From Pseudomonas sp. PSE14 (GTDB lineage: Bacteria; Pseudomonadota; Gammaproteobacteria; Pseudomonadales; Pseudomonadaceae), in assembly GCF_029203285.1 (NCBI RefSeq), contig NZ_CP115669.1, positions 3,224,001-3,288,000 on the forward strand: DNA of 64,000 nucleotides, read 5' to 3'. Below the pieces are notes generated by a model, which had not been told where the DNA came from, did not search any database, and worked only from the letters and a program-made list of their open reading frames with translations. Positions 1 through 10,000 of the stretch are shown here, one piece after another; the stretch's first letter is position 1; each line of letters begins with the position of its first letter. The translations under genes and the position numbers were made by a program.

Positions 1-2743
1 GCGTGCCCGTACCATCCGGCGCGCCACGATAGAGCTGGTACTCGTAGGGGCCAGCCACCACACGCCTGGCCAGGCTGAAGGCGTTGGCGTCACTGGCAGC
101 GACGGCCGTATTCAGAAGGTTGACCACGGCAATGCCGTTGCCTTCGGTGAGTTCGCCTCTGCCTCCTACGTTGTTCACCAGCAGTCCGGTGGCACCGCCA
201 CTGCCCGTAGCGGTGGAGTCCACCACCAGCATGTCCGAGCGGCTGTTGATGCCCCCCTCGTTGAGTTCGGTATTGAGCAGCAGGCGACCGCCATTGGAGA
301 CAAACACACCACCTCCATTGCTGCCGGCTACCTGGGCGTTACTGATAAGCAGCACATTCCCAACCGCACTGCCCCCACCCGTCAGATCGATAAGCCCACT
401 GTTGATAAAGTTGCCTACGCCCAGCAATTGGCCCTGCACCGCCCCGCCTTGCACCGGAGCATTGGCGGTTTGTCCCAGGGGTAGGTAGGCGCCCGTCGTG
501 TCGAAGGTCTGGATACCACTGCCCGGCTGGGCCGCCAGGGTGAGCGTACCGCTGTTGTCGATACTGTTGCCGCTGGCAGTGCCGAGATTGCTGACTGCCA
601 CGCCCCAGGTATCACGGGTGCCATCGCCGTTGCTGTCGACGAAGTTGCGCAATGCCCAACTACCCTGGTTGGCGATACTGACCTGCGAAGTCCCTGCATT
701 GATCGACCCGACAATCGCCCCGGCATTGTCGATGGTCACGGTGGCATCGGGGCCGCTGGCATCTCCCAGAACAGCCCGATCACTGAGTGCACCGATGGAT
801 CCGGTATTGGTCAATGTCTGAGTCTCACCGGCCAGGGACACGCCCGTACTCTGGCCCCAGCCACCGAGGATCGCCGCGCTGTTGCTGACGCTTACCGCCC
901 CCCCGACAGTCAGTGCGTCGATGCCCGAGGCGGCGCTGCCGTGGGTCGTGATATTGCCGCTGTTCTGCACGTCAATGCTGGCTGCTCCAGAGGCTTGGGC
1001 CAGTATCCCCTGACTATTGGTGTCGCCCAGAGTGGTGATTGCCCCCCGGTTGATGATCGTCTGGTTGCCGGTCACCGACAGGGCCCGGATCCCCCGTTGC
1101 CTGTCGCCCCTGGCAATCAGCTCACCCCTGTTGTCCACCGTGACGAGGCCTTCACCGGTTCCCGATTTGTAGGTAGTGCCGGCGAGGATGGCGGCACCTG
1201 ATCCATTCACATCGATCCGAGTCCCAGTGAAGGTGACACTCACGTCCTTCCCGCTGCTCTGCGCCTGCAAGCCATAAGCGTCGATGCCCGTGCCTACTCC
1301 GCCCGAGCCCTCGGAATGCGTAGTGATGGTACCGGTGGAACTGACCGTTACCCTTCCTTGCAGCGAGGTGGCGTAGATGCCGTTGGCTTGGGTGCTGAGT
1401 GTTTCGAGCTTGTTGCCGGTGTAGTTCACCGTCACGTCGCCATCGGTGGAGTCCGCACGGATGGCGCCCGCCCCAGGTCCGGCAGTGGTGATATCGCCGC
1501 TGTAGTTAACCTGCGCGTCCTGGGCAGCCGCGATGATGATGCCGGCCCCCCGAGTCGAATTGGGCCCGTTCAGCACGGTGATGTTGCCGCTGCCGGTCAG
1601 GCTGAAGTTGCCCGTACCGCGCTTGATGACGTAGATCCCGCGCGAGCCGACCAGATCGGTGGAGTTCCCCACCACCAGATCGCCGTCGTTCTGGATACTG
1701 ATATCGCCAGTCGCACCGACGTTGTCGTTGACGTAAATGGCGTGGCCGTTGTCGCCGGTCGTCGTGATGTCGCCGTTGTTGACGATATGGATGCTGCCGG
1801 TGGTTGAGAGAGAGCGGATACCGAAGCCGTTCTTGCCGTCGGTAGTGATGCGGCCTGTATTGCTGAGGTTGGTAGTACCCGTACCACCCTCCGTGAAGAT
1901 GCCGAAAGCGTTGAGCCCCCTACCGCTAATGGTGGCGGCGTTGCTCACCGCCGTGTTGCCGTTGATGGCCCTGGTGTGCAGGCCTGCGTGATTACCGGTG
2001 CCGGCCTGGGGGTCGTTCTCGTCGTCAATGTGCGGATCGCCGCCGGAAAGCGGGTCGTTGTTGTCGACAGTCAGTTTCACGCCTGCCCCGACAGTGGCAT
2101 TTACGTTGCCACTGCCAGCAGCCTTCAACCAGATGTTGTTGCCGCCATAGGTGGTAATGGAGCCCGTTCCCCCGTGCTGGAAGCTGATGTCGCCACCTCC
2201 GCTGGCATTGATATCGATCCCGTCGTGCTCAGTGCCTGGCACTTGGTTTTCGATGCTCACTTCAGCGCCATCGCTCACCACGAGGGACGAGGTTCCGGAA
2301 TTGGTATTGATGATGGCCACTGCATCCTGGCCACTGCCAGCCAGACGGACAAGGTTGCTTCCGCTTTGGAAATTGATTAACGCCTGTCCGAGCCCGGCAC
2401 TACCGCCAAGTATCTGGGCCTGAACGGCACTTGCCGCAGTCGGGGGCGAGCTCTGAATACTGGTGCCGTTGAGCAGGATGGTGGAGGCTGCGTTGGTCGA
2501 TCGACTGAGCAGCGAGTTGCCCGCACTGGTTGTGACCTGGGTGCCGGAAACGGTCGTGATTTCCGCTGCGGTCCCGCTCGCAGGAGTGCATGTCTGGGTG
2601 GTCGTATAGATTCCGCTCTGTTGGCCGCAGACTGCATGCGCTGACTCGGGCAACAGGGCCAGGGCAAAGGCATTGGCGATGGCAATGCCAAGTGCAGTCT
2701 TGACGGCGTGAGGGCTGGAATGCCGCACGGTTGGCGGGGGCAT
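1..2743 (-). CDS. Autotransporter-type surface protein, passenger domain (3' end outside window)
   Basis: The frame from the ATG at 2743 stays open to the left edge, giving about 914 residues without a stop; I checked every codon. A strong AAGGAGG ribosome site precedes the ATG. The N-terminus is a signal peptide (hydrophobic AIANAFALALLP, likely cleaved after SAHA). The rest is a low-complexity passenger rich in G, N, S, T and V, with recurring NTG/NSG-I-T-T units such as NNGDITTTGDNG and NSGNITTHG, typical of a right-handed beta-helix. Near the edge, NAFSLARRVVAGPYEYQLYRG resembles the junction preceding the C-terminal beta-barrel of AIDA/pertactin-type autotransporters, so the barrel should lie just outside. 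Probable role: surface-exposed adhesin or similar; substrate unknown. The family call is firm, the function is not. Confidence 0.8.
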   Translation of the reverse strand, partial: MPPPTVRHSSPHAVKTALGIAIANAFALALLPESAHAVCGQQSGIYTTTQTCTPASGTAAEITTVSGTQVTTSAGNSLLSRSTNAASTILLNGTSIQSSPPTAASAVQAQILGGSAGLGQALINFQSGSNLVRLAGSGQDAVAIINTNSGTSSLVVSDGAEVSIENQVPGTEHDGIDINASGGGDISFQHGGTGSITTYGGNNIWLKAAGSGNVNATVGAGVKLTVDNNDPLSGGDPHIDDENDPQAGTGNHAGLHTRAINGNTAVSNAATISGRGLNAFGIFTEGGTGTTNLSNTGRITTDGKNGFGIRSLSTTGSIHIVNNGDITTTGDNGHAIYVNDNVGATGDISIQNDGDLVVGNSTDLVGSRGIYVIKRGTGNFSLTGSGNITVLNGPNSTRGAGIIIAAAQDAQVNYSGDITTAGPGAGAIRADSTDGDVTVNYTGNKLETLSTQANGIYATSLQGRVTVSSTGTITTHSEGSGGVGTGIDAYGLQAQSSGKDVSVTFTGTRIDVNGSGAAILAGTTYKSGTGEGLVTVDNRGELIARGDRQRGIRALSVTGNQTIINRGAITTLGDTNSQGILAQASGAASIDVQNSGNITTHGSAASGIDALTVGGAVSVSNSAAILGGWGQSTGVSLAGETQTLTNTGSIGALSDRAVLGDASGPDATVTIDNAGAIVGSINAGTSQVSIANQGSWALRNFVDSNGDGTRDTWGVAVSNLGTASGNSIDNSGTLTLAAQPGSGIQTFDTTGAYLPLGQTANAPVQGGAVQGQLLGVGNFINSGLIDLTGGGSAVGNVLLISNAQVAGSNGGGVFVSNGGRLLLNTELNEGGINSRSDMLVVDSTATGSGGATGLLVNNVGGRGELTEGNGIAVVNLLNTAVAASDANAFSLARRVVAGPYEYQLYRGAPDGTGT

Positions 2744-3024
2744 GGCGAACCTCCTTGTTCCGGATACTTCAGTGGCAGTCGCTGCCTCGACCGCACGTCG
2801 TACCTCCCTTCTCGTCGCGCACTTCCGCCGTCGGCAGTTGTAAGGCAACCATAGCCCAGTGTTTCAGAATCGCAACATTGAGTGGAGCGATTGGGTATCT
2901 GAGTTGCGTTGGAAGTCCGCTTTGGGTCGGCCTCAGCCACTCGCAACAAGCGGTAGTTGGTCAGTGGCAGACATACATGGATCTGCCCATTCCACATCCC
3001 CTCACTACCCCGTCAGAGCGCCAC

Positions 3025-3375
3025 TCAGAGCAACTCGATGCCGAACCGCCGCACGAACAGCGCGAACAGCCCGAAGCACGCCATGGTGATCACGATGCAG
3101 GCGATCAGGGTCGGCCAGAAGCCCAGGCGCGGCAGCAGCAGCGGGAAGGCCAGGAACATCGGGAGCGTGGGCACCACGTACCAGAAGGTGTACCAGGCGT
3201 GGTTGGCGATCTTCTCCTGGCTCTGCTGTTCGACGTAGAGCCAGATCAGCGTCAGCACCGTGACCAGCGGCAGTGCGGCTACCAGACCGCCGAGCTTGTC
3301 GCTGCGCTTGGCCAGTTCGGACACCAGCACCACGATGCCGGCGGTCAGGAAGTATTTGGTGATGATCCAGGCCAT
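3025..3375 (-). CDS. DUF3147 family small inner-membrane protein
   Basis: 116 residues starting MAWIITKYFLTAG, chosen because GGAG sits just upstream; the longer reading to 3441 adds a non-hydrophobic, Arg/Pro-rich leader and has no ribosome site. About four hydrophobic segments: near residues 5-20, 29-46, 65-85 and 90-108. The motif KRSDKLGGLVAALPLVTVLTL matches the DUF3147 family of short membrane proteins. No biochemical role is known. It stands alone, between the autotransporter and the divergent oprD gene, with its own short upstream region. Confidence 0.75.
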   Translation of the reverse strand: MAWIITKYFLTAGIVVLVSELAKRSDKLGGLVAALPLVTVLTLIWLYVEQQSQEKIANHAWYTFWYVVPTLPMFLAFPLLLPRLGFWPTLIACIVITMACFGLFALFVRRFGIELL

Positions 3376-3538
3376 GGTTACTCCAGGGGGCTCGCGGGTG
3401 GGGCGCTGCGGTCTGGCTGGCATCCTATCCAGTCCCGGCACCGTGTAGAAGCCGCCTGGTCATCGACCTGGATCGAACACGCATTTCCCCCTCGCGGGCG
3501 CCCCCGCCCGACCTCCCCAGCCCCGAAGCTGACAGATT

Positions 3539-3583
3539 TGTCACCTGCGCCTCATCCAGCCGTTATCCGCGCTCCCTCACGAT
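3539..3583 (+). promoter_or_regulatory. Triple direct-repeat response-regulator site and -10 of the first oprD gene (site A)
   Basis: TGTCAC (3539), CCTCAT (3550) and CGTTAT (3561) are spaced exactly 11 nt apart. Eleven nt later comes a possible -10, CACGAT (3578-3583). The same layout occurs at 5038 and 15778 (minus strand). An 11-nt period places repeats on one DNA face, as for tandem OmpR-family dimers. Predicted start of transcription is near 3590, leaving a leader of about 70 nt before the porin ATG. Confidence 0.5.
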
Positions 3584-3660
3584 GCCCGTGGCCCTCGCCA
3601 CGCCTGGGCGAAAACAACAACAGCAGGCGGTGACAACCACCCTGCCCTTAGGAGCACAAC

Positions 3661-4998
3661 ATGTACCGACGCAAACTCCCCCTGGCCACATCCTTGCTGG
3701 TCCTGGGCGTCGCCACGCCGGCAGTCCACGCCGAGGCTCAACCCGAAGAGAAGGCCGAAGGCTTCCTCGAAGGCGCCAGCCTGGACATCCTCACCCGCAA
3801 CCTCTACTTCAACCGCGACGCCCGCAAGGGCCAGTCCATGCCGCCTCGCGGCAACGGCTACTCGGAAGTCTGGGCGCAGGGAGTCATGGGCAAGTTCGAG
3901 TCCGGCTTCACCCAGGGCACGGTCGGCGTGGGCGTGGACGCCTTCGCCATGCTCGGCTTCCAGCTCGATACCGGCGACGGCCGCAACGGCGACGGCAGTT
4001 CGGTGGATGTACTGCCCACCGACAAGGATGGCCGGACCGAGAGCAACTACGCCAAGGCCGGCGGCGCCGCCAAGGTGCGCCTGTGGGACACGGTGCTGAA
4101 GGTCGGCGACGTTTTCCCGGAGACGCCCGTGGTGCATTACGGCGACTCGCGCCTGCTGCCGGAGAGCTTCCGTGGCTTCACCCTGCAGAACACCAGTCTC
4201 GACGGGCTGACCCTGCAGGGCGGCCGCCTGCACTCGATGAGCCAGCCGCAGTCGCGGCAGATGGACGACGGCTTCGAGACCTTCTACGCCGGCCCGGTGG
4301 ATTCGCCGTGGATCGCCTACGGCGGCGGCGATTACAGCATCAACGACCACGCCAGCGTCAGCCTCTACAGCAGCCGCCTGAAGGACGCCTGGAACCAGTA
4401 CTACTTTGGCAGCGCGCTGAACTTCCCGCTGACCGAGTCGGTGGAGCTGTTCGGCGGCTTCAACTACTACAAGTCGCAGGACGAAGGCCGCGAGCTGCTC
4501 GGCGAGTTCAACACCAACATCTGGAGTGCCAACACCGGCGTGCACTTCGGCGCGCACCGCGTGACCCTGAGCTACCAGCGCAACAACGGCGACAACGACT
4601 TCGACTACCTGCGCCAGGCCGACTCGATCTACCTGGACAACTCCATCCAGTACAGCGACTTCAACTCGCCGAAAGAGAAGTCCTGGATGGCCCGCTACGA
4701 CCTCGACATGGCCAGCTACGGCGTGCCCGGCCTGAGCTTCATGACCCGCTATGCACGCGGTAGCGATGCCGACTATTCCAATGCCAACAGCGTGTACATG
4801 CGTGAGGACGACAACGGCAATCCGCTCACTGACCAGAAGCGCTGGGAGCGCGACGTCGAGGCCAAGTACGTGGTCCAGACCGGCAGCCTGAAGGACCTGT
4901 CGCTACGCGTACGTCAGGCCACTACCCGGGCCACGGCCTTCGAGTCGGATCTGGATGAGGTGCGCCTGATCGTGGAGTACCCGCTGTCGTTGATGTAA
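3661..4998 (+). CDS. OprD family outer-membrane porin
   Basis: 445 residues, usual for OprD-type substrate-specific porins (about 420-450). Residues 1-25 are a signal peptide ending VHAEA. Family hallmarks are present: EGFLEGASLDILTRNLYFNRD near the N-terminus, the alternating amphipathic beta-strand pattern, SIQYSDFNSPKEKSWMARYDLD, YGVPGLSFMTRYARG, and the terminal LIVEYPLSLM. AGGAG lies 8 nt before the ATG. It would form a channel for a small anionic or zwitterionic nutrient; the substrate cannot be told. Monocistronic: the next feature is a candidate sRNA promoter. Its promoter carries the triple-repeat site at 3539-3566, shared with a DUF2790 gene, so it is probably controlled by a two-component system. 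Confidence 0.9.
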   Translation: MYRRKLPLATSLLVLGVATPAVHAEAQPEEKAEGFLEGASLDILTRNLYFNRDARKGQSMPPRGNGYSEVWAQGVMGKFESGFTQGTVGVGVDAFAMLGFQLDTGDGRNGDGSSVDVLPTDKDGRTESNYAKAGGAAKVRLWDTVLKVGDVFPETPVVHYGDSRLLPESFRGFTLQNTSLDGLTLQGGRLHSMSQPQSRQMDDGFETFYAGPVDSPWIAYGGGDYSINDHASVSLYSSRLKDAWNQYYFGSALNFPLTESVELFGGFNYYKSQDEGRELLGEFNTNIWSANTGVHFGAHRVTLSYQRNNGDNDFDYLRQADSIYLDNSIQYSDFNSPKEKSWMARYDLDMASYGVPGLSFMTRYARGSDADYSNANSVYMREDDNGNPLTDQKRWERDVEAKYVVQTGSLKDLSLRVRQATTRATAFESDLDEVRLIVEYPLSLM

Positions 4999-5037
4999 GC
5001 CGATACGCCGTGGCGCCTGGCGGACAGATGTCGGAAT

Positions 5038-5082
5038 TGTCAGCTGCGGCTCAGCGTCCTGTTAGGTACCACGGCGTATAAC
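5038..5082 (+). promoter_or_regulatory. Triple direct-repeat response-regulator site and -10 (site B)
   Basis: TGTCAG (5038), GCTCAG (5049) and TGTTAG (5060), each 11 nt apart, followed after 11 nt by a good -10, TATAAC (5077-5082). Geometry is identical to the site before the oprD gene at 3539 and to the DUF2790 promoter at 15778. It would drive the short transcript ending at the terminator at 5183-5207. Confidence 0.55.
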
Positions 5083-5088
5083 GGAAAG

Positions 5089-5207
5089 CATCACCACCCC
5101 ACGGTCATGGTGATGATCTTCCCCGCAGTACCGCTCCTCTTTCTGGCGCTCCACGTGCCCCTTTGGAGAGAGAGGAACACTCGGCGCCCGAATGGGCGCC
5201 TTTTTTT
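5089..5207 (+). ncRNA. Candidate small RNA of about 120 nt
   Basis: A predicted promoter (-10 TATAAC at 5077-5082) is followed within 125 nt by a strong intrinsic terminator at 5183-5207. The interval holds a second hairpin, ATCACCA at about 5090 pairing with TGGTGAT at about 5109. No convincing gene fits: the ATG at 5107 opens a frame that reads straight through the terminator. I do not recognise a known Pseudomonas sRNA. Start inferred, end firm. Confidence 0.4.
5183..5207 (+). terminator. Rho-independent terminator of the candidate sRNA
   Basis: Perfect 7-bp GC stem, GGCGCCC / GGGCGCC, with a GAAT loop and seven T residues on the plus strand. Confidence 0.85.
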
Positions 5208-5261
5208 GGCCCTGCCCCCCTCCACTCCCCGGGCCGGCACCGCTGGGCAACTTCAACGCGA

Positions 5262-6767
5262 TCAGCTCCCCGGTCGTTGTCGCCTGTAGGTCAGTTGAAA
5301 GACATCCAACTGGAGGTCGTAGTACCAGATCCGCTCGACCATGCCACCCTGCAACTGGACAAAGGCGATCTGGTCCCCCCGAGGAACCAGTCGCGGGCTA
5401 CTGGAAAGCGGACTGCCTCCCGCATACTGGCGGCGAAAGTCCGTCATGCGATCGAGCACCGACTTGGTATGCAGGGGCATACCGTCAGAGGCTATGAACA
5501 GCAGGCTGCCGTCGGTAGTCCAGGCGACGTAGCGATCAGCCACTTCGTCATAGGCCAGTGAATTGATGTCGATGTTGTCCAGGGAGCGGAAGTCCAGCCA
5601 ACGCCCTGCGTTGGTATCGTAGCGATAGAGGAACCCTTCACCGCCAAGCGAGACGAGAGTGACAAAATGGCGCTTGCTGTCGTAGGCAACCGCTGTCGGC
5701 CAGGAAAGGCGCGGGAAGTTGTCCGGCATCTGCAATTCCACCTGCCTCGAGCTGGCGGGGTCGAACACAGTGAAACTATGGCTGACGATCCGGTAGATGC
5801 GCTTGTCCTGCTCTGACTTGACGGACTTATCGGGGGACAGGATGACCTGCGCGGTGCCATCCACAGGCCCCTCCAGCGACCATCGGACCTTGTCGAAATC
5901 ACCATTGGTGAGATCGAAGCGCATGCCCCTGACAGGCGCCTGAGGTTGCTCACCTTGCACGGTGAGGCTGGCTTGCGGAGGGTCGAGCCTGTCTACGGTA
6001 ATGATATTGGGCAGCGAGTACTCACCACGGAAGACATCCACCTTCTGGATGCCGAATAGACTGTTCACGCCATTGAGAAGCGAGGCAAAGTCCGCGCTGT
6101 CCTTCCTGTAGCTATAGGGCAGCTTGGTGCGGTAGACGGGCACCGGGGGATTGCTGCGCACGCTCGAAGGCTCATAGCTCGAGATCAAGATGCCATTGAT
6201 GAGCGTCCCTTCGCCGGCATTTACCCTCCAGGCGATCTTTTCGTAGCTGGTCAGCACCAGCAGGACGGACTTGCCAGGGCGATTGATGAACACATTCACC
6301 ACCGTTCCATTGGCTGCCTGGTCCTTGGCCTCATACCCGGAAATGACCACGACTTCGGCATTTTCAGCCAGGGCCGCGGGTGGCTTAGCCACGGACTGTG
6401 GGAGCGCACCGTCGTCGAGCCTTAGCGCAGCAGCGGGCACGGAGGCTGCCGGATTGACGATCGGCCTTGCCGGGGGACTCAAGCGCTGACTCATCAGCAC
6501 GCGGTTCAGCCGGTGCTCCTGGTAATAGAAGTAAGCCAGGGCGGCGGTGGCCATGATCAGCGCCAGGCAGGTGGCGAGGAGCACCCAGACCAGGACATCT
6601 TGCGGACGCGCAGGCGGTGCGCTGGCAATAGCGGCCCGCGCCCGTGCCTGGGCGGCGAGCGCCTGCTCGACCTTGGCATAGATGGCCCCGCAGTTGGGGC
6701 AGGCATTGCTGGTCTGGGCATCAGCGAACTGATGCACGTAGCCGCATTTCAGGCAGGTCTTGTCCAT
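5262..6767 (-). CDS. Uncharacterised zinc-ribbon membrane protein with large C-terminal periplasmic-type domain
   Basis: 501 residues from ATG 6767 (AAGGATG upstream); the 38-residue upstream extension is rejected for lack of a ribosome site. Residues about 5-30 hold two CxxC pairs (CLKC and CPNC) forming a zinc ribbon, followed by a short AQARARAAIA helix. A single membrane span lies near residues 55-78 (VLVWVLLATCLALIMATAALAYFYY). The remaining 400 residues have repeated beta-rich stretches (SWPTAVAYDSKRHFVTLVS, INSLAYDEVADRYVAW) that resemble beta-propeller blades. I do not recognise the family. Likely topology: N-terminal ribbon in the cytoplasm, the large domain outside. No operon partner; it lies convergent to the sRNA and codirectional with czcCBA but 274 nt beyond czcA. 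Confidence 0.75.
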   Translation of the reverse strand: MDKTCLKCGYVHQFADAQTSNACPNCGAIYAKVEQALAAQARARAAIASAPPARPQDVLVWVLLATCLALIMATAALAYFYYQEHRLNRVLMSQRLSPPARPIVNPAASVPAAALRLDDGALPQSVAKPPAALAENAEVVVISGYEAKDQAANGTVVNVFINRPGKSVLLVLTSYEKIAWRVNAGEGTLINGILISSYEPSSVRSNPPVPVYRTKLPYSYRKDSADFASLLNGVNSLFGIQKVDVFRGEYSLPNIITVDRLDPPQASLTVQGEQPQAPVRGMRFDLTNGDFDKVRWSLEGPVDGTAQVILSPDKSVKSEQDKRIYRIVSHSFTVFDPASSRQVELQMPDNFPRLSWPTAVAYDSKRHFVTLVSLGGEGFLYRYDTNAGRWLDFRSLDNIDINSLAYDEVADRYVAWTTDGSLLFIASDGMPLHTKSVLDRMTDFRRQYAGGSPLSSSPRLVPRGDQIAFVQLQGGMVERIWYYDLQLDVFQLTYRRQRPGS

Positions 6768-7041
6768 CAGCACATCCTTGTGAGGCTGTACTGAAGAATA
6801 TGGGAGTCCGCCGATTTCACAAGGCGGAGCACGGCAACCCGGCAGATGGTCGAGGATGCTGCCAATCACCACGCTGGCCACGCACGTGGGGCGGAGTTCG
6901 AGGTTATCCGTCGTTTGACCTTGGCTGCCGGTCCGCTCGGGTCCGAGCCCGGAGCGGTGAAGGCGCCGGGCTCGGCAACGAAGTTGGCAATGCGATGGGG
7001 TAACGGCGTATCACCGCGAGCGGTTTTACGCCCTGGGCGGA

Positions 7042-10000
7042 TCAGGCTTCGGCCGCATCCGCATCCTCCGCCTTGCGGTGCATCCACTGATACAACGCCG
7101 GCAGCACCAGCAACGTCAGGGTGGTGGACGAGAGAATGCCGCCGATCACCACCGTGGCCAGCGGCCGCTGCACTTCCGCGCCGGTGCCGGTAGCCAGGGC
7201 CATCGGCACGAAGCCCAGGGAAGCCACCAGCGCCGTCATCAGCACCGGTCGCAACCGGGTCAGCGCGCCCTCGCGGATCGCCGCGTCGAGGCTGCGGCCC
7301 TCCTCCCGCAGGCTGCGGATGAAGGAGATCATCACCAACCCATTGAGCACCGCAACGCCCGACAAGGCGATGAAGCCGACGCCGGCGGAGATCGACAGCG
7401 GGATGTCCCGCAGCCACAACGCCACCACGCCACCAGTCAGGGCGAAGGGAATGCCGGTGAACACCACCAGGCCGTCGCGCAGGTTGTTGAACATCATCAT
7501 CAACAGTGTGAAGACCAGCAGCAGCGCCACCGGCACCACGACCTGCAGACGTTGCGCGGCCGATTGCAGCTGTTCGAACTGGCCGCCCCAGGTGGTCCAA
7601 TAGCCGGCCTGCAGCTTCACTTGCTGCTCGATCTTTCCACTGGCCTCCGAAACGAAGGAGCCGATGTCCCGTCCGCGCACGTTGGCGCTGACCACCATCA
7701 GGCGCTTGCCGTTCTCGCGGCTGACCTGGTTCGGCCCTTGGATCAGTTCCAGGCGCGCCACTTCGCCCAGGGTGATGAAGCCGATGCGCGAGTCCGTGGC
7801 GCTGGCCGGGGCCGGCACCGGAATCAGCATGCGCGACAGAGCATCGATGTCGCTGCGCAGGTTCTCCGGCAGGCGCACGATCAGGTCGAAGCGGCGGTCG
7901 CCCTCGAACAGCGTGCCGGCCTGGCGACCGCCCACGGCCACCGCTACGGTGTCCTGGATGTCGCCGATGTTGAGCCCGTAGCGGGCGGCACGCTGGCGGT
8001 CGATGTTGACCGTGAGCACCGGCAGGCCGCTGGTCTGCTCGACCTTCACTTCCGAGGAGCCCCGCACCCGGCGCAATACGCCGGCGATCTGTTCGGCGGT
8101 CTGGTTGAGCACCGCCATGTCGTCGCCGAAGACCTTGACCGCCACGTCGCTGCGCACGCCGGAAATCAACTCGTTGAAGCGCAACTGGATCGGCTGCGAC
8201 AGCTCGTAGGCGCTGCCTGGCACGCCGTTGGCGGCGTCCTGGATTTCCGCTTCCAGCTGCGCGCGGGACTTGTCCGGGGCGGGCCACTGGTCCTTGGGCT
8301 TGAGCATCACGTAGGCGTCGGAGATGTTCGGCGGCATCGGGTCGGAGGCGATCTCGGCGGTGCCGGTGCGGCTGAACATGCGCTCGACCTCCGGCACCTT
8401 GGCCAGCACCTGCTGCTCCAGGCGCTCCTGCATCGCCACCGACTGCGACAGGCTGGTGCCCGGCGTGCGCAGCGACTGCAGGGCGAAGTCACCCTCGCCC
8501 AGGCTGGGCACGAACTCGCTACCCATGCGGCTTGCCAGCAATGCGGAGAGCACCACCAGCACGGTGGCGCCGGCGAACACCCAGCCACGTCGCGCCATCA
8601 CTGCGTCCAGCACCGGCTCGTAGGCACGGCGCGCACTGCGCATCAGGACGTTTTCCTCTTCCTTGACCTTGCCGCTGATGAACAGCGCAATGGCCGCCGG
8701 CACGAAGGTCACCGAGAGGATCATCGCCCCCAGCAACGCCAGCACCACGGTGAAGGCCATGGGGTGGAACATTTTCCCCTCGACCCCGGTGAGGGCGAAG
8801 ATCGGCAGGTACACCACCATGATGATCAACTGCCCGTAGATCAGCGCGCGACGCGCTTCCTTCGAGGCGGCGAAGACTTCGTGCATCCGCTCGCTGCGGG
8901 TCAGCATGCGGCCGTGGTGCTGCTGCGCGTGGGCCAGGCGGCGGATGGCATTCTCGACGATCACCACGGCGCCGTCGACGATGATGCCGAAGTCCAGCGC
9001 ACCGAGACTCATCAGGTTGGCGCTGATGCGGTTGCCGAACATGCCGGTAAAAGTGAAGAGCATCGCCAGCGGGATCACCATCGCCGTGATCAGTGCCGCG
9101 CGAATGTTGCCCAGGAACAGGAAGAGGATGGCGATCACCAGGATCGCACCCTCGGTGAGGTTGCGCTTCACCGTGGCGATGGCCTTGTCCACCAGCTGGG
9201 TGCGGTCGTAGACGGTGACTGCCTTCACCCCCGTCGGCAGGGTGCGGTTGATCTCCGCAAGTTTCTCGGCGGCGGCGCGGGCGACGGTGCGGCTGTTCTC
9301 GCCGATCAGCATGAACACGGTACCGAGCACCACTTCGCGGCCGTTCTCGGTGGCGGCGCCGGTGCGCAGCTCGCGGCCCAGCTCCACTTCGGCGACGTTG
9401 CGCAGGCGGATCGGCGTGCCGTCGACGTTGGCCACGACGATGTTGGCGATGTCTTCCAGGCTGCCCACCTGCCCGGGCGCGCGCACCAGCAACTGCTCGC
9501 CGTTGCGTTCAATGTAGCCGGCGCCGACGTTGGCGTTGTTGCGCTCCAGCGCGGCGATCACGTCCGCCAGGGTCAGGCGGTAGGCGGCCAACCGGCGGGT
9601 ATCCGGGGCGACCTGGAACTGCTTGGCGAAGCCGCCGATGGTGTTCACCTCGGCCACGCCGGGTACGTTGCGCAGCTGTGGCTTGACCACCCAGTCCTGG
9701 ATCACCCGCAGGTCCGTGGGCGTGTAGGGCGTCCCGTCCTCCTTGCGCGCGCCCTCCTCGGCCTCGATGGTCCAGAGGAAGATTTCACCCAGGCCGGTGG
9801 AGATCGGCCCGAGGGCGGATTCCACGCCTTCGGGCAACTGTTCGCGGGCCTGCTGCAGGCGCTCGTTGACCAGTTGGCGGGCGAAGAACAGGTCGGTGCC
9901 GTCCTTGAAGATCACCGTCACCTGGGACAGCCCCGAGCGGGAGATCGAGCGGGTCTGCTGCAACCCCGGCAATCCCGCCATGGCGGTTTCCACCGGGTAG

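Noticed and set aside
941-2380. Several plus-strand frames in the first 2.4 kb
   Set aside because: They use the same codon register as the minus-strand autotransporter, which has signal peptide, ribosome site and repeats.
5107-5289. 60-residue peptide gene next to the first oprD gene
   Set aside because: The frame crosses a strong terminator at 5183-5207; a non-coding RNA explains the interval better.
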